This document shows positions 21,441 through 32,133 of a stretch of 64,000 nucleotides of DNA, in pieces. The translations under genes and the position numbers were made by a program. The stretch is taken from positions 32,859,969-32,923,968 of the forward strand of contig CM043942.1 of NCBI GenBank assembly GCA_014529385.2, read 5' to 3'. Source of the DNA: Adiantum capillus-veneris. Taxonomy: Eukaryota > Streptophyta > Polypodiopsida > Polypodiales > Pteridaceae. The notes under the pieces were generated by a model, which ran no database searches, had not been told where the DNA came from, and saw only the letters and a program-made list of their open reading frames with translations. Within the stretch, counting starts at the first letter, position 1. Every line of letters starts with the position of its first letter.

Positions 21441-22388
21441 ATGGCTGGATCACAGGACATTGCTCTTTACAATATCAAGAAGCTGGATGGAAGCAATTTC
21501 CCATTGTGGAAGAAGCAGATTTGGCACGTGTTGGTACAAAAGAAGCAGATAAAACCTATAAAGCTCAAGGGGATAAAACCAGAAGATATGGACGAAGATG
21601 AATGGAGGAAAATGGATGAATTGGCACTTTCTTCCATTATGCTGACTTTGGCAGAAAGCGTTTACTTCAATGTAGCAGACGAGATGTCGGCTTATCAAGC
21701 ATGGTTAAAGCTGAGTGATCTTTATGAGAAGCAGAGTGCAGCTTCACAGGTATACTGGCTTAAGAAGCTTGTTGACTTGAAGATGAAAGAAGGGACACCT
21801 ATGTCCAATCATCTGAATGAATTCAACACAATCTACAGTCAGTTGTCAGCTCAAGGTGTCAAGTTTGATGAACCTATTAGAGCTATGTTCCTATTGATTA
21901 CATTGCCGAAAAGTTGGGACACTTTTCACACAGCTTTGAGTAATTCTGCACCTCCAGATGGTTTGAACATAGCAGGTGTAGAAGGAAGTCTGCTTACTGA
22001 AGAAACCAATAGAAAGACAATGGACAAAGGCAAAGGAACGGCCTTAGTTGTCAGGGGAAGGACCAAAGAAAAGTACAAAGGTGGAAAGAGGAATCAGACT
22101 CTTAGCAAGTCCCGCAATGCTAAAGGCAAGAGTGACATAGAATGCTACCATTGTGGCAAGAAGGGTCACATGAAAAGAGACTGCAGAGAATGGAAAGCAG
22201 AAAAAGGCAAAGAGAAAGCTGAAGACCATGGTGAGAAGAACAAGTCCTCAGTGAAGATTCAAGAAATAAATGTGACAAACACTGTTGCAGAGGATGACAG
22301 TCTAGTGTCAGGAGACATCTACTTTTTGAGTAATACAATGGACTCAGCTCTTCTTACAACATCTGATGGAAATGCACTGAGTGACTAG
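21441..22388 (+). pseudogene. B gag, ending at a TAG before protease
   Basis: A 315-codon Gag with start MAGSQDIALYNIKKLDGSNF, typical of Copia Gag. The UBN2-like body includes YQAWLKLSDLYEKQSAA, and the zinc knuckle CYHCGKKGHMKRDC is at about 22143-22184. The frame ends with TAG at 22386-22388, but reading continues in the same frame into the protease (IIDSGAS). The usual residue at this position in Copia proteases is Trp, so TGG-to-TAG is the simplest explanation. Otherwise the gag is undamaged. Confidence 0.9.
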
Positions 22389-24515
22389 ATTATAGACTCA
22401 GGGGCATCACTTCATGTGTCTCCAAACAAGGAGTGGTTTACCTCTTATGTGACCACTAAAGATCATGTTTGGCTAGGCAATGGGCAGACATGTGAGATCT
22501 TAGGTGTTGAAGATGTTCAATTGAAGTTTCAGAATGGCTCTTCTTTCACGCTGAAGAATGTGAGACATGTTCCCACAATTACAAAGAGCTTGATCAGCAC
22601 AGGTTTACTTGATGATGCTGGCTTCGTCACCACTTTTGGACAGAACATGTGGAAGATATCCAAGGGTTCGATGACAGTAGCACATGGAGTAAAGTCTGGA
22701 GGACTTTACATGATTTATGTATCAAATGTCTCTAAAAATGTAATTAATGTAACTGAGCAGCCGAACGTTTCTTTGTGGCATAGCCGGTTAGGACATATGT
22801 CCAAGAAGGGAATGGAAATCTTGTCTCGTTCTGGTTATTTGCCTGGCTTGTCATTTAATGATTTTGAATTCTGTGAACATTGTCTGTATGGTAAGCAAAC
22901 ACAACAGCCACATAAGCATAGAAGCAGTAGAAGAGATACACAGTTGGCACTTGTTCATAGTGATTTGTGTGGACCTATGCCTAACCTATCTCTAGGGGGA
23001 GCTTCTTACTTTATGACATTTATAGATGATTACTCAAGGAAAGTATGGGTTTACTTTCTCAAGCACAAGGATGAAGCGTTTAGTGTTTTCAAAACGTTTG
23101 TGACACTTGTGGAGAATCAGAGTGGCAAGAAGCTTAAATGCTTACGCACTGACAATGGTGGAGAGTATGTTTCAAAGGCCTTTCAGGACTTTTGTGAGTC
23201 AAAAGGTATAAAACGTGAACTTACTGCTCCTTACAATCCTCCTCAAAATGGTGTTGCTGAGAGGATGAATAGGACCATACAAGAGAAGGTCAGAAGTATG
23301 TTGTCTAATGCACAACTGCCAAATGGGTTTTGGGCTGAAGCTATATCAACAGCTGTTCATCTTATAAATAGATCTCCTAGCAAGGTTTTGCAGAAGGATT
23401 TAGTGGCAGAGATGGTATGGTCAGGCAAGGTGCCCTCATACAAGCATCTCAGAGTCTTTGGCTGTGAGGCATATACTCACGTTCCAAAGGAATTTAGGAA
23501 CAAACTTGAGCCAAAGAGTAGAAAGTGCATCTTTCTAGGCTATGGTAATTCTGGTGAGATGGGGTACAGACTTTGGGATCCCGAATCCAGAAAGGTTATC
23601 CGCAGCAATGATGTTCACTTTAATGAAGCCAAATATCATTCTAAACCAGAGAGGGTTGAGGAGATTAGAAGAGTTGTCTTCCAAGAAGATGGACCTGCAC
23701 GTGCAAGACAAAATGTCAGGGCTCAAGAGGAGCAAGGACAGGATAGATTGGAACCACAGGTTGTGGCTGAGCCTGAGCCACCTATTGTGCGTAGATCTGG
23801 ACGTGTCACGCGACCTCCTGATAGGTTTGTTCCATCTATGAACTATGTCATGTTGACTGATTGCAATGAGCCTTCATGCTACAAGGAAGCAGTGCAAATG
23901 AAGGACTCTGGGATTTGGCAATTGGACATGCAGTCAGAGATGACAGCTCTGCATAAAAACCAGACATGGAAGCTAGTTAAATTACCACAGGGCAAAAAGG
24001 CTCTACCTTGTAAATGGGTTTACAGGTATAAGATCACCGCTCATGATAGTCAGCCAAAGTACAAAGCAAGGCTTGTTGCCAAGGGCTTTAGGCAAGAACA
24101 AGGCATTGACTTTGATGAAGTCTTCTCTCCGGTGGTCAAGATGACTACATTGAGATGCTTTCTTGCATTGGTTGCCATATTAGATTTGGTGTTGCACCAA
24201 ATGGATGTCAAGACAACATTCTTGCATGGTGATTTAGATGTGGAAATTTACATGCAGCAGCCAGAAGGGTTTGTTGAGAAAGGCAAGGAAGATTGGGTAT
24301 GCCAGTTGTTAAAGAGTCTTTATGGCTTAAAACAATCACCGAGGGCATGGTACCATAAGTTCCACAAGTTTATGCTTTCTCAAGGCTACAAACGTAGTGA
24401 GTTCGATCACTGTCTATATACAAAGAAGGCTAAGGATGGCAGTTGGCTGATCCTTATTTTGTATGTGGATGACATGTTGATTGCTGCAAGCACTTGGAAG
24501 AAATTTCAGCTTTGA
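22389..24515 (+). pseudogene. B pol: protease, integrase and most of RT
   Basis: The open frame contains, in order: protease DSGAS (Asp at 22395); GAG pre-integrase LWHSRLGHMS with CEHCLYGK; integrase core with HSDLCGPM, RTDNGGEYVSKAF and NGVAERMNR (the DDE residues); a Pro/Glu-rich linker ending RSGRVTRPPDRF; and RT with KWVYRYK, VAKGFRQEQGIDF, a KTTFLHGDLDVEIYMQQPEGF segment and YVDDML. Just after YVDDMLIAA a frameshift near 24485-24500 ends the frame at 24515. Copia polyproteins are normally one continuous reading frame, so this is an inactivating mutation. Confidence 0.92.
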
Positions 24516-25420
24516 AGTCAAAGATGGCAAAATCGTTTGACATGAAAGACATGGGTGAGGCAAGTCATATACTTGGTATGCGCATTGAGAGAGACAGATC
24601 AAAGAAGTTGATTTGGTTATCTCAAATAGAGTATATTGACAAGGTTTTGCAACATTTCAATATGGAGAAGGGAAAGGCATTGAGTGTTCCATTGCTACCA
24701 TATGTGAAACTTAGAAAACAAGATTGTCCTGTGTCTGAGGAAGAACAGGCTGAAATGGATAAGATTCCATATGCGTCTGCAGTGGGTAGTTTAATGTATG
24801 CAATGATTGCTACTCGCCCAGACATTGCATTTGCAGTGGGAGTAGTAAGTCGATACATGTCAAACCCAGGCAAGAAACATTGGGAGGCAGTGAAAGGAAT
24901 ATTGAGATACCTGAAAGCTACAAAGAGTATGCGTATATGCTATGGGAGTCAGGAGCTAAGTGTAAAGGGTTTTACAAACTCAGATTATGCAGGTGACTTA
25001 GACAACTGAAGGTCTACGTCAGGGTATGTCTTTACATTGTCTGGTGGAGCAGTATCATGGTGTTCTAGATTACAAGATTGTGTTACTCAGTCTACTACAG
25101 AGGCTGAATATGTTGCAGCATCAGAGGCATGCAAAGAATCAATTTGGCTTAATCGACTAGTAACAGATTTGGGAATCAAAGAAGAGATGCATGTGTTATA
25201 TTGTGATAGTCAAAGTGCTATACAATTGGCTCGCAATCCAGTTTATCACTCAAAGACAAAGCATGTGGATGTGAAGTATCATTTCATCAGGGAAATGCTT
25301 GCGGATAAGAAACTTCAGCTTGTCAAAGTTCACACCACAGAAAATCCTGCTGATCTACTTACAAAAGGACTTCCCTCAGAGAGCTTTGCGCATTTTCGCA
25401 AGCAGTTAGGTGTAGGGTAG
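24494..25420 (+). pseudogene. B RT end and RNase H
   Basis: After the frameshift the frame resumes with EISALKSKMAKSFDMKDMGEASHILG. It contains AVGSLMYAMIATRPDIAFAVG, the RT/RNase H junction, and then NSDYAGD. A TGA at 25007-25009 replaces an expected Arg codon (CGA-to-TGA fits deamination). Past the stop the frame stays open through the RNase H motif TTEAEYVAASEACKE, then CDSQSAI and HVDVKYHF, and ends at TAG 25418-25420. Confidence 0.92.
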
Positions 25421-25496
25421 TACATCACTTCTCTACATCTCTTGTATATTAGCTTGTATAGTAGCTTCTCTCACACTTAAAGTACCACATTGGACT

Positions 25497-25509
25497 TTAA
25501 GTGGGAGCT
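25497..25509 (+). other. Polypurine tract of B
   Basis: TTTAAGTGGGAGCT-type purine-rich sequence immediately before the 3' LTR. It is the expected primer for plus-strand DNA synthesis. Confidence 0.8.
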
Positions 25510-25701
25510 TGTTGGGGTATAAAGCCCAAGGTGGTCACCTAGGTAAGTGGGCGGGCCGCCAGGTATGTAAACATATTCTTTTGTAAAAACCTAATAAGAA
25601 CTCACTATGCTCTACACATTACAGTAGAGCGAGTTCACCATATCGTCGTGCTCTTCTTCTCGCACTCTCTCTCGCGTCGCACTTCCGCTCATACTCCTTC
25701 A
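25510..25701 (+). mobile_element. 3' LTR of B
   Basis: Same length as the 5' LTR, with about five single-base differences by eye. It is followed directly by the target duplication GACAC and by resumption of the A4 RNase H sequence. Confidence 0.95.
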
Positions 25702-25930
25702 GACACTGCCAACACTATCTACACTAACAGTCAAAGCACATTAGCAATTGCGAGGAACCCAGTTTTTCATGCTCGCACAAAGTACATTGAGGTGCATTAC
25801 CACTATGTCAGGGAGAGGCTCGCAGAGGAGATCAGCTTGGCTTATATGCCAACACAGGACAACCTTGCAGATCTTTTCACAAAGGCATTGTCCCCTTTGT
25901 GGACTGATCATGTCCTTAGGGCATGGCACT
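25702..25930 (+). pseudogene. A4 RNase H, 3' part
   Basis: Resumes with the sequence for DTANTIYTNSQSTLAIARNP, VHYHYVRERL and DNLADLFTKALS, the C-terminal part of Copia RNase H. Compared with copy A6 it has lost the REKLEAFRKALG segment (about 50 bp) before the stop. Together with 18551-20227 it forms one pol reading region split by B. Confidence 0.88.
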
Positions 25931-25969
25931 TTCCTTTACTCATGTGTCAGCACTTGTTCACCTCATCAC

Positions 25970-25982
25970 TCCAGGGGGGATT
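25970..25982 (+). other. Polypurine tract of A4
   Basis: CCAGGGGGGATT immediately precedes TGTTACC of the 3' LTR. Copy A6 has the same tract in reverse at 62621-62632. Confidence 0.88.
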
Positions 25983-26209
25983 TGTTACCATATACATGTG
26001 GTAGTGATGTGTGTGAACAAACTAGGACCGCCGGGGCATTTTTTCCCTCTTTAGGAGGTTTTTTCCCCCTTTTATTTTCTATACGCCCATCACTCTAGGG
26101 CAATATATCTTTCCATTGCACACTAAGTAACACACTGTCTATTGTGTGCCTTGAGCTTCCTTCATCTTCTCCAAGCTGTGTGCATTTCTCTACAACCCTA
26201 ATTCTAATA
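25983..26209 (+). mobile_element. 3' LTR of A4
   Basis: 227 bp, starting TGTTACCATA. The terminal CCAACA has changed to CTAATA. GTTGA and antisense A-family integrase sequence follow directly. Confidence 0.95.
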
Positions 26210-27667
26210 GTTGAGGTGTATATGGCACTGTACATTGGTGTTTTATCCCACAACTAGCCAAAAATGCATTAAACTCATGAGACATATACTCCCCACCTCA
26301 ACCTGAACGGAGGGTGCCGATAGTACATTTAGAGACATTTGAAGCCATAGCCAGAAATTGATTTCTTCATGAAGCACATAAACACTTCGGACTTAAATTT
26401 AAGCGGATATACCCATGCATGCCTTGAGTAATCATCAATGAAAGTTTTGAAGTAAAGATAATTTCCCAAGGACAAAGTTTGCATGGGCCTACAAACATTA
26501 CTATGCACAAGTTGCAATCTACATGTATCCTTAAGTGAACCATCCTTTGGAAACTTTGAACATTGCATCTTACCCAAAATAGAGCCTTCACAAACATGTT
26601 TGATAGGTGTTTCAAAAGGCGGCAAAGAAGCAACCATATCAGATTTTTGCAAACGCAACAAACATGCAAAATTCAGATGCCCAAAACGTGCATGTCAAAG
26701 TTTTGCATCTGAAATAGCCTTAGAATTCACAACTGCATTTGAAAAATTCTGCCCACACTTCTCATAAAAAGTGAGCTTATATAGCCCACGTCATAAAATG
26801 CCAGATGCAACAATTTCATCATCGAAACTAAGATCATATACTGTACGTATGTCATCCACAAATTTGATTACAAGTTTAAGTCTAGCTAGTGCATATATAG
26901 ACAAAATATTCTTCTTGATCTCAGATACATATAATGCATCAACAAGTGTGAAAGAACTTCCATTTGTAGCAATAAGCACAATCTTTCCAACTCCCTGAAC
27001 CGGATAAGACTTCTTATTGGCACAAGTTATAGTATTCCCATGACGGACATATTCAAGAGAGGTAAACAAATCACGATGTGAGGTAATGTGCTTTGTAGCA
27101 CCACTGTAAAAATACCACACATGTGAATTTGCGGCAATTGACATGCGTGCATCATGGACAAGAGGATCATAGTGCACTTTGCACTAAAAGCCCACTCTAC
27201 ATCTATGTTAGCATCACAATCTCCTTTCATAAAAGACTCTACAATAGCTCCACTTGTATTGGACCCTATAGTTGATCCAGTCTCTTTCTTCTTAGCCTCT
27301 TTTGCCTTCAATTATAGCCACTACTTGATCAAGTGATCATTAGCTTTACAATAATAGCAATACATCTTCTTTTTGCTTGTCATCAAAATTCCCAGACGAA
27401 GTACTGCTAGCAGAAGTATTAGGAACATGTGCTTCTCCCCTCACAAAAGAACCATGAGGATGCTACACTGCTCTTACCACTTTTTCTTTGAGCAACAATA
27501 AAGGCCTGTTCAACTGCATGTTGTTTAGCCGTGTTTTTTCTTGAAAGCGACTCTTGCAACAACAATGTGTATAATGCATCAAACTTGACAACTTCAGGAT
27601 TTCCTTGGGTCAGAAGTCTCTAAGTACTAGCAAAAGTTTGGTAAGAATCTAGCAAAGCATCAAGAAT
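26210..27667 (-). mobile_element. Copia family A, outer copy A3, integrase-to-gag half (minus strand)
   Basis: Continues the element interrupted at 15656. Going right it contains the integrase N-terminus (CEGSILGK, HSNVCRP with the first catalytic Asp changed to Asn), the protease with WYFYSGATKHIT (catalytic Asp changed to Tyr), the KAKEAKKKE region and a broken knuckle, then gag. Inside gag, at about 27667, it is joined to linker sequence of a further A copy, so the gag N-terminus and 5' LTR are missing. Confidence 0.88.
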
Positions 27668-28425
27668 CTACCTCCAGCCTGCTCATTCTTAGCCCTTGCC
27701 ACATCAAGTACACCATGTACATCTGCATCAATAGTAGGTTGATTCATAACATTTTCAAAAATCCCCATAGGCTGTACATTTGCCTCATTCAAATTTACAT
27801 TCAAATTTCCACCACTAAAAAGAGGCAAAAAACTGTCATAAATGTCCAATGAGCTTACATTACTCTCTCTAGTACATAACAACAAGGGCTAAACAAAATC
27901 TTCCACAAACACAACATCCCATGAAACCAAGATACGATTTGTTCGCAGATGATATAACATGTAGCCTTTGCTTTCAGCACTATAACCAACAAAAATACAT
28001 TTGATAGCCTTATCATCCAATTTTCTTCTCTACATTTGTGGCCCCAAAGCGTATGCCATGCTTCATATGGAGTCATAAACTGCAAGGCATTCTTGTTAAG
28101 TACATAAGTGGCACACATGATGGCGTCAAGCCAAAACGAATGCGGCAAAGCTTGAATTTTGACCATACATCGTGCCATTTTTGTAGGCGACCTATTTTTC
28201 CTTCTAGCAACACCATTTTGTTGAGGTGTATATGGCACTGTACACTAGTGTTTTATCCCACAACTAGACAAAAATGCATTAAATTCATGAGACATATACT
28301 CCCCCCCTTTATCGAAACAGAGGGTGTCCATAGTACATTTCGAGACATTTTCAGCCATAGCCAAAAATTGCTTTCTTCATGATAAACACTTCGGACTTAG
28401 CTTTAAGCGGATATACCCATGCATG
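27668..28425 (-). mobile_element. Copia family A, copy A5, linker-to-integrase part (minus strand)
   Basis: Starts in the RT-proximal linker (QPMGIFENVM, NEQAGG) and runs into integrase (MPYTPQQNGVARRKN, YVLNKNALQFMTPYEAW). It ends at ...CCATGCATG, where Gypsy element C begins. The other side of this A copy resumes at 34801 in the protease. Its RT, RNase H and 3' LTR are lost at the left junction. All frames are broken. Confidence 0.87.
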
Positions 28426-29172
28426 TGTAACATTTAATTGCCTAGTAACTTGTGTGTAGGTGGAAACTAGCATAAACATAGTGAGCATTTCATTAGAATA
28501 GATTCCTAATGAGCATAACGAGAGTGATTGGATGGAGAGAGCAACAAAAAGCGAGCAAAAAGCATAGCACCTAGTTAGATAGGCATGAACAATACTTCAA
28601 AAGAGAGAGAGAGAGAAATTAAGCTATTGACAATAGTTGAGGACCGGATTTTCATGGAGCCGGTCCCCCTCCAAATGGCTTTGTATTATAGGTTTCCCCC
28701 ATCAAGGGAGACATTTTACAATACAATACTTTGTGTTCCTTCAATACCTTGCTGGTGCAATGAAGATGGAAGCTTCAAGCACCATGCACACACTTATAAA
28801 ACACAACATCAATTCCCTCATGGTCTTAGACCCAAGACCTCACACACCTTCGAAGATGGTAGAGCTAGTGGGGTATGAGAGTAGGTTGAGAGGAAAAAGG
28901 AGTATTCTTACAAGAAAGAAGTATATCTCCTCACATAATCCCTCATAATAGCTTAGTAATTAGCATGGTAGAGGAGATGAGCATGCATTGGAGCTTGGCT
29001 CTTGGTTGGATTTGCATCACAAAGCCAAGAGTTGTTGGTGTAGGCCTCCCTTCTCACAAGCTTGGAGTAGATGATGAGCTTTCCATTAAAGCTTGAGAAG
29101 GAGAGAGAGTCTTCTTTGCTTCCCACATGAGATTGTGTGAGTGTGTGTGTGATAATGCCTTGCCAAAATCAG

Positions 29173-29230
<58 letters not shown>

Positions 29231-29740
29231 CCCTCTTGGATTTTACCCATTAGACCCTGCAAAGCTTAGCCAATGATAATTGAGAAGCATAAGTGATAGC
29301 CTTTTGACATGTGTCCCCCTTCCCCCTTTTGTAAGAGCTTTAGGTATTTAATTAATGCAATTAAACTCTCATTGGACCCCTTTGTCTTCTGGCCAATAGG
29401 AATTAGGCAAGCCATTGGGCTGCTGAATGCTCATTGGACCCCTTGGGAGACTGTCCAATAGTCTTCACATTGATCTTCTACAGATGGTCCCCCTTTGGAT
29501 CCCTATTGTGACTAGTCTACTAGCCTTACCAATAATCTACCTTTTTCTCCACTGGTACTTCCTCATATTAAATGATCAGTTTAACGTGAGAAAATCATTT
29601 AGAAGAATTAGATATTAGTTATTATGACATTACCTTTCTCTTGCAATCATAGTCGTCCTCATCTATGGGGTAGAGAAGATAAAGCCTATTCATTAGTCCT
29701 TTTTCTAGCGGGTAGAGGATCCTTATCTTACCCTACAACA
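28426..29740 (-). mobile_element. 3' LTR of Gypsy element C
   Basis: Begins TGTAACATTTAAT at the insertion site. Its first ~700 bp match the other LTR at 34100, including AGGACCGGATTTTCATGGAG and GTTGGTGTAGGCCTCCC. A long (CT)n tract lies at about 29172-29228. The inner boundary is not certain. CCCTACAACA at 29731-29740 is a plausible TG...CA end, giving about 1.3 kb. Open frames inside the LTR (for example 28585-28948) have no recognisable product. Confidence 0.7.
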
Positions 29741-29794
29741 TTGTTCCAGAATGGATGACTAATCCATTTGGCGCTTGAGAGCCTAAGCTGCCGC

Positions 29795-29991
29795 AAGCAT
29801 GTCTATGCATTAGTCCTATCAATCTTCCATAGTAGAGTGTCAAGCTCTACTTGGTGTTTGGAAGATGTCATCTCCGCAAACTTGATCCTAAGCATGTCTA
29901 TGCATTAGTCCTATCAATCTTCCATAGTAGAGAGAGTGTCAAGCTCTACTTGGTGTTTGGAAGATGTCATCTCCGCAAACTTGATCCTAAG
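29795..29991. repeat. Tandem duplication in element C 3' region
   Basis: Two copies of a ~95-101 bp unit starting GCATGTCTATGCATTAGTCC and ending GCAAACTTGATCCTAA. The second has four extra bases in a GAGAGAG run. They lie between the pol end and the 3' LTR. Confidence 0.9.
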
Positions 29992-30079
29992 CATGCATAC
30001 TACTTAATATTTGTGCACAATAAAGAAAAAGAGAGTCTTACAAGACAAAAACTTTGTTCATTTTAAACATTTGTACATT

Positions 30080-30529
30080 TGCTAACTCTAGGGAAGCATT
30101 GTAAGCATTGACAAGGTTTAGATTATCCTTTAATTGTATGCCTTGCATCCATCTAGCATCTCCAAAAGGATAGTTCTTAAACTTAATAAGATACCGTCGG
30201 ATAAACTTACCACCTCTTAATACCTCGTCTTCATGTCAGAGAATGGATTCGGGCTGCAACACCTCTTCTTGATCCTCGATCTCCGGTGGGTCTTCAATAG
30301 TTGGTTCTTGAGGTGGCTCTCCTTTGTAAGGCTTTAGTAGGCTCACATGGAAAGCATTGTGTATGAGCCAATGACTGGGAAACTTAAGTTGATAGGCCAT
30401 CTCATTGATTGGTCTAAGAATCTGGAAGGGACTATAGTACCTTTTTGCTAACTTAGCATAGTACTTTTGGTGTCCCGTAGGATTCTTGCCCGTTGTGTGC
30501 CTCAATCGAGCCTTGGGAAATTTAAGCAA
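30080..30529 (-). pseudogene. C pol C-terminus with chromodomain-like tail
   Basis: The frame at 30236-30529 encodes the post-integrase segment RYYSPFQILRPINEMAYQL...HNAFHVSLLKPYKG, followed by an acidic stretch ending VLQPESIL. Past one stop near 30237 the same frame continues with IRRYLIKFKNYPFGDARWM. This resembles the Y-L-V-K-W core of Gypsy chromodomains, which guide integration to chromatin. Stops separate it from the integrase core. Confidence 0.78.
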
Positions 30530-30545
30530 GGCCCAATCATTTTCT

Positions 30546-31757
30546 TTAAAGGCTTGGATCTTTTGTGCTTATCAGCAGCAACCTTTTGCCTTTGCTGTGA
30601 GATAGAGATAGCATCCTTAATCTTTTGGAAAGATTCTTGTAGGTCTCGGCTATACTCATCTGTAGCGAAGATCTTCCCGTGTACCTTAAGTAGCAGGGGA
30701 CTTTTGATCTTCCCTCAATTACCTCGAAAGGTGCTTTTTCGGTGGAGGTATGTACAATATTATTGTAGGCATACTCCACCAAGGGTAAGTACTTCTCCCA
30801 TTGGGACCTTTGATCTACTTTCGTTACGTAGACTTTTAGTAGATCAAGGATTGTTAGGTTAGCTATCTCACTTTGGCCATCCGTTTGCGGGTGATAGGAC
30901 GAATAGAAGTTTAACCTTGTCCCTAAATTCTCGAAGAGACGCTTTTAGAAATTACTGGTCATTCTAGGATCTCTATCCGAAACTATGGACATCGACAAGC
31001 CATGGTACTTGAAGATTTGTGATATGAAGAGGGTTGCCATTTGATGGGCTTTAATAGTCTTTTTGACAGGTATAAAATGAGCTTGTTTGCTGAACTTGTC
31101 TACTATCGTCCATATTTTCGTATTTCCATGGATAGACTTAGGCAATCCAAAGATAAAATCCATGGATATGCTCTCCCATGGTGAATTAGGGATTGGAAAA
31201 GGTTGAAGCAATCGAGGTTGCTTCCCTCTATCAAACTCTGTCTTTTGGCATACCACACATGTAGAAACATACTCTTGTATGTTTGCTTTCATGGTAGGCC
31301 AATATAAATATGTTTCAATCCCTTTTAGGGTAGATTGAATCCTTCTATGCCGCACATAAGCAGGAGCATAAGATTCATACATTACTTTCTCACGTAGTGA
31401 GTTAGTAACACATTGTCTATTGCCATAGAGAAGATAACCATCTTGTAAAGGAAATGGTTCCTCTTTCTTCCCTAGTGCAAGGGCTGAAATCACATCTCTA
31501 AAATAGAGATCAATAACGTACTCATCTATCATAGAAGATAGATAATTGTGAGTTTCTATGGAAACCGCATTCACTCTTGGCCGTCTTGAGAGTGCATTGG
31601 CTACTTGATTATGCTTGCCATCAATGTGAGCAATATGAAAATAAAATTGCGAAAGGAAATTTGCCCACCTCATCTGTTCGTCGGAGAGCTTGGTTTGCGT
31701 CATGAAGTACTTAAGGCTTTGGTGTGCCCTTCTTGGAGCAAAACAGCTCCAAGGCAA
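30546..31757 (-). pseudogene. C RNase H end and integrase
   Basis: The main frame is 30945-31757. It starts with an RNase H remnant (AHQSLKYFMTQTKLSDEQMRW, HIDGKHNQVANALSRRP), joined abruptly to upstream sequence with the RNase H core deleted. The integrase zinc domain follows, with CVVCQK but with the first zinc-ligand His not evident. The core has MDFIFGLP and SDRDPRM, the first two acidic residues of DDE. A downstream piece, 30546-30782, has VEYAYNN and APFEVIEG. Stops and frameshifts separate the pieces. Confidence 0.87.
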
Positions 31758-32133
31758 TCACCACAAGCATCACATTGGACCTCAAATGGCTTCGAGAGAT
31801 CCGGTAGTGTAAGCACAGGCTGTGAGATCAGCTTTTCTTTAAGCTTTTTGAAAGCATTTTTTTCCTTGGTAAACCATGTATACCTAACATTTTTCTTGGT
31901 TAGGTCATATAATGGTCCTGCAATTTGTGAGAACTTTTCTATGAAGCATCTATAATATGCACAGATATCTATAAAGCTTCTTAGTTCATGAAGATTCCTT
32001 GGATTAGGCCATCCTTTTATTGGATGCCATCTTCAGAGATAATATGACCTAAATACTAAATCTCTTGTAAGAAAAACTCACTTTTCTTTCGATTAATATA
32101 AAGTTTATTCTCTCGTAAGACTTGAAATATTAC
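31758..32133 (-). pseudogene. C reverse transcriptase remnant
   Basis: Only the last part of RT is left: the LQVLRENKLYINRKKSEFF-type thumb and then LGHIISEDGIQ, all with stops. The palm with the catalytic YxDD is absent. The deletion joins directly to the protease end near 32134. Confidence 0.8.

Larger units (their letters stand above)
20228..25701 (+). mobile_element. Copia element B, complete structure nested in A4
   Basis: 5474 bp with two 192 bp LTRs, flanked by GACAC on both sides (20223-20227 and 25702-25706). The primer site is canonical and a polypurine tract precedes the 3' LTR. Gag and pol lie in one frame over most of their length, interrupted by two stops and one frameshift. 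About 5 of 192 LTR positions differ by eye, fewer than in the host A4, as expected for a later insertion. The leader between primer site and gag is about 1 kb, long for a Copia element. It differs clearly from family A in sequence. Confidence 0.96.
15657..26209 (+). mobile_element. Copia family A, full-length copy A4 hosting element B
   Basis: Both 227 bp LTRs are present (15657-15883, 25983-26209), flanked by the 5 bp target duplication GTTGA (15652-15656, 26210-26214). The internal order is primer site, gag, protease, integrase, RT, RNase H and polypurine tract. Removing element B and one copy of its TSD leaves about 5.07 kb. The copy sits in another A-family element (A3) in opposite orientation, within the integrase region. 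The two LTRs differ at about 17 of 227 positions by eye. Many stops and frameshifts make it defective. Confidence 0.95.

Noticed and set aside
28585-28948. Two overlapping ~100-codon frames, repeated in part at 34292-34525
   Set aside because: They lie inside the C LTRs; the repetition reflects the LTR pair and the frames differ in length.
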